Assembly: GCF_009184395.1 (NCBI RefSeq)
Contig: NZ_WEIC01000002.1
Coordinates: forward strand, 558,001-622,000
Source of the DNA: Amylibacter sp. SFDW26
GTDB lineage: Bacteria > Pseudomonadota > Alphaproteobacteria > Rhodobacterales > Rhodobacteraceae
DNA length: 64,000 bases
Reading direction: 5' to 3'
The translations under genes and the position numbers were made by a program. Positions 63,619-64,000 of the stretch are shown here, piece after piece; within the stretch, counting starts at the first letter, position 1, and each line of letters starts with the position of its first letter. The notes beneath the pieces are model-generated. The model worked only from the letters and a program-made list of their open reading frames with translations. It did not search any database and had not been told where the DNA came from.

Positions 63619-64000
63619 ATGAGCTTGGCATTTCTTGATGAGATATTTGCTGCCTTTGATGTAAGTGATAATCATTTATCGAAAATCACTGTATCGAATA
63701 CGGATGAGAATTTACCGTCATGGTTTGAAACATCTGATTTAGCTGTCGCAACTATGGCTGCGGCTGGTGTAATGGCCTCGCGGGTCTTATCCGACGATCA
63801 TTCAGAAGTGATTATAAATAAACGCTTAGCGTCATTGTGGTTTGATATGACTCTACGGCCAATTGGCTGGTCGCTCCCTCCGATTTGGGATGCAATTGCA
63901 GGTGATTACCAAACTGCAGATGGTTGGATAAGGTTACACACAAATGCGCCGCATCATAGAAAGGCAGCATTATCTGTTTTAGGTGATTATTCAGACAGGG
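63619..64000 (+). CDS. CaiB/BaiF-type CoA-transferase (5' part, runs off the window)
   Basis: The frame from the ATG at 63619 (RBS GGAG 7 nt upstream) is open to the end of the window and gives 127 codons. Visible blocks are TSDLAVATMAAAGVMASRVL, NKRLASLWFDM and ADGWIRLHTNAPHHRKAALS-VLG. They match the N-terminal part of class III (CaiB/BaiF) acyl-CoA transferases. An in-frame ATG two codons earlier (63613) is possible. The substrate is not known. A 73-bp gap separates it from the acyltransferase gene. Confidence 0.8.
   Translation, partial: MSLAFLDEIFAAFDVSDNHLSKITVSNTDENLPSWFETSDLAVATMAAAGVMASRVLSDDHSEVIINKRLASLWFDMTLRPIGWSLPPIWDAIAGDYQTADGWIRLHTNAPHHRKAALSVLGDYSDR

Overview
This window reads as an ordinary chromosomal segment of a marine-type alphaproteobacterium, most likely Rhodobacterales (Roseobacter clade) with moderate GC (mid 40s to about 50 % by eye). 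The basis is gene order and family content: ETF-QO / TPR protein / ispE / polyprenyl synthase / DUF2007 / TrmN6; pdxJ-acpS-lepB-rnc-era-DUF1491-recO; argH-lptM-lysA-DUF4175-zinc ribbon-ftsEX; and pckA <> chvI-chvG-hprK-rapZ-EIIA-HPr. The genus cannot be named from sequence reading alone. No rRNA, tRNA, CRISPR array, IS element or prophage was recognised.

Layout. 1-3065: end of pheS and all of pheT. 3161-9309: metabolic and transport genes (GMC oxidoreductase, YtoQ, GST, mscL, ald with a divergent Lrp regulator, azlCD). 9413-12613: a molybdenum-cofactor operon (fdhD-mobA-mobB-moeA). 12610-14120: an unrecognised membrane protein and greA. 14328-20626: ETF-QO, a TPR protein, ispE, polyprenyl diphosphate synthase, DUF2007 and TrmN6. 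20707-24498: YdcH-type protein, EAL phosphodiesterase, tag, Bcr/CflA-like MFS and a TlpA-like thioredoxin. 24528-34726: argH, a 33-codon LptM-like lipoprotein gene, lysA, a large DUF4175 protein, a zinc-ribbon membrane protein, ftsEX, plsC and a PPOX flavoprotein. 34760-38586 (minus strand): DUF2189, accA, L,D-transpeptidase and MalY-type lyase. 38709-40642: def, a degenerate def paralogue and fmt. 40639-43638: TetR regulator, YHS protein, small membrane protein, arsH, DUF1330 and a VOC protein. 43652-46318 (minus): rnhA, methyltransferase, ispH and a NYN protein. 46426-55891: folK, rpoZ, rsh, DUF2062, pdxJ, acpS, lepB, rnc, era, DUF1491 and recO. 55888-64000: META protein, pckA, ChvI/ChvG, the regulatory PTS cluster, an acyltransferase and the start of a CoA-transferase.

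How the genes work together. IspE and IspH belong to the MEP isoprenoid pathway and feed the polyprenyl synthase (quinone side chain). ArgH and LysA are amino-acid biosynthesis. The Moco genes together with FdhD imply a formate dehydrogenase outside the window. ChvG/ChvI, the short HPr kinase, RapZ, EIIA-Man and HPr form the usual alphaproteobacterial envelope and carbon-status regulatory block beside pckA.

No dramatic new system was found. The best leads are: a roughly 0.9 kb interruption of the era-DUF1491-recO run, carrying an orphan Xre/MbcA/ParS-like antitoxin-type gene, a terminator with no ORF before it and a perfect palindrome; a second peptide deformylase that has lost both its metal-ligand cysteine and its catalytic glutamate; a 33-aa LptM-like lipoprotein gene; and several structured intergenic elements (20880-20934, 23848-23915, 45674-45699).
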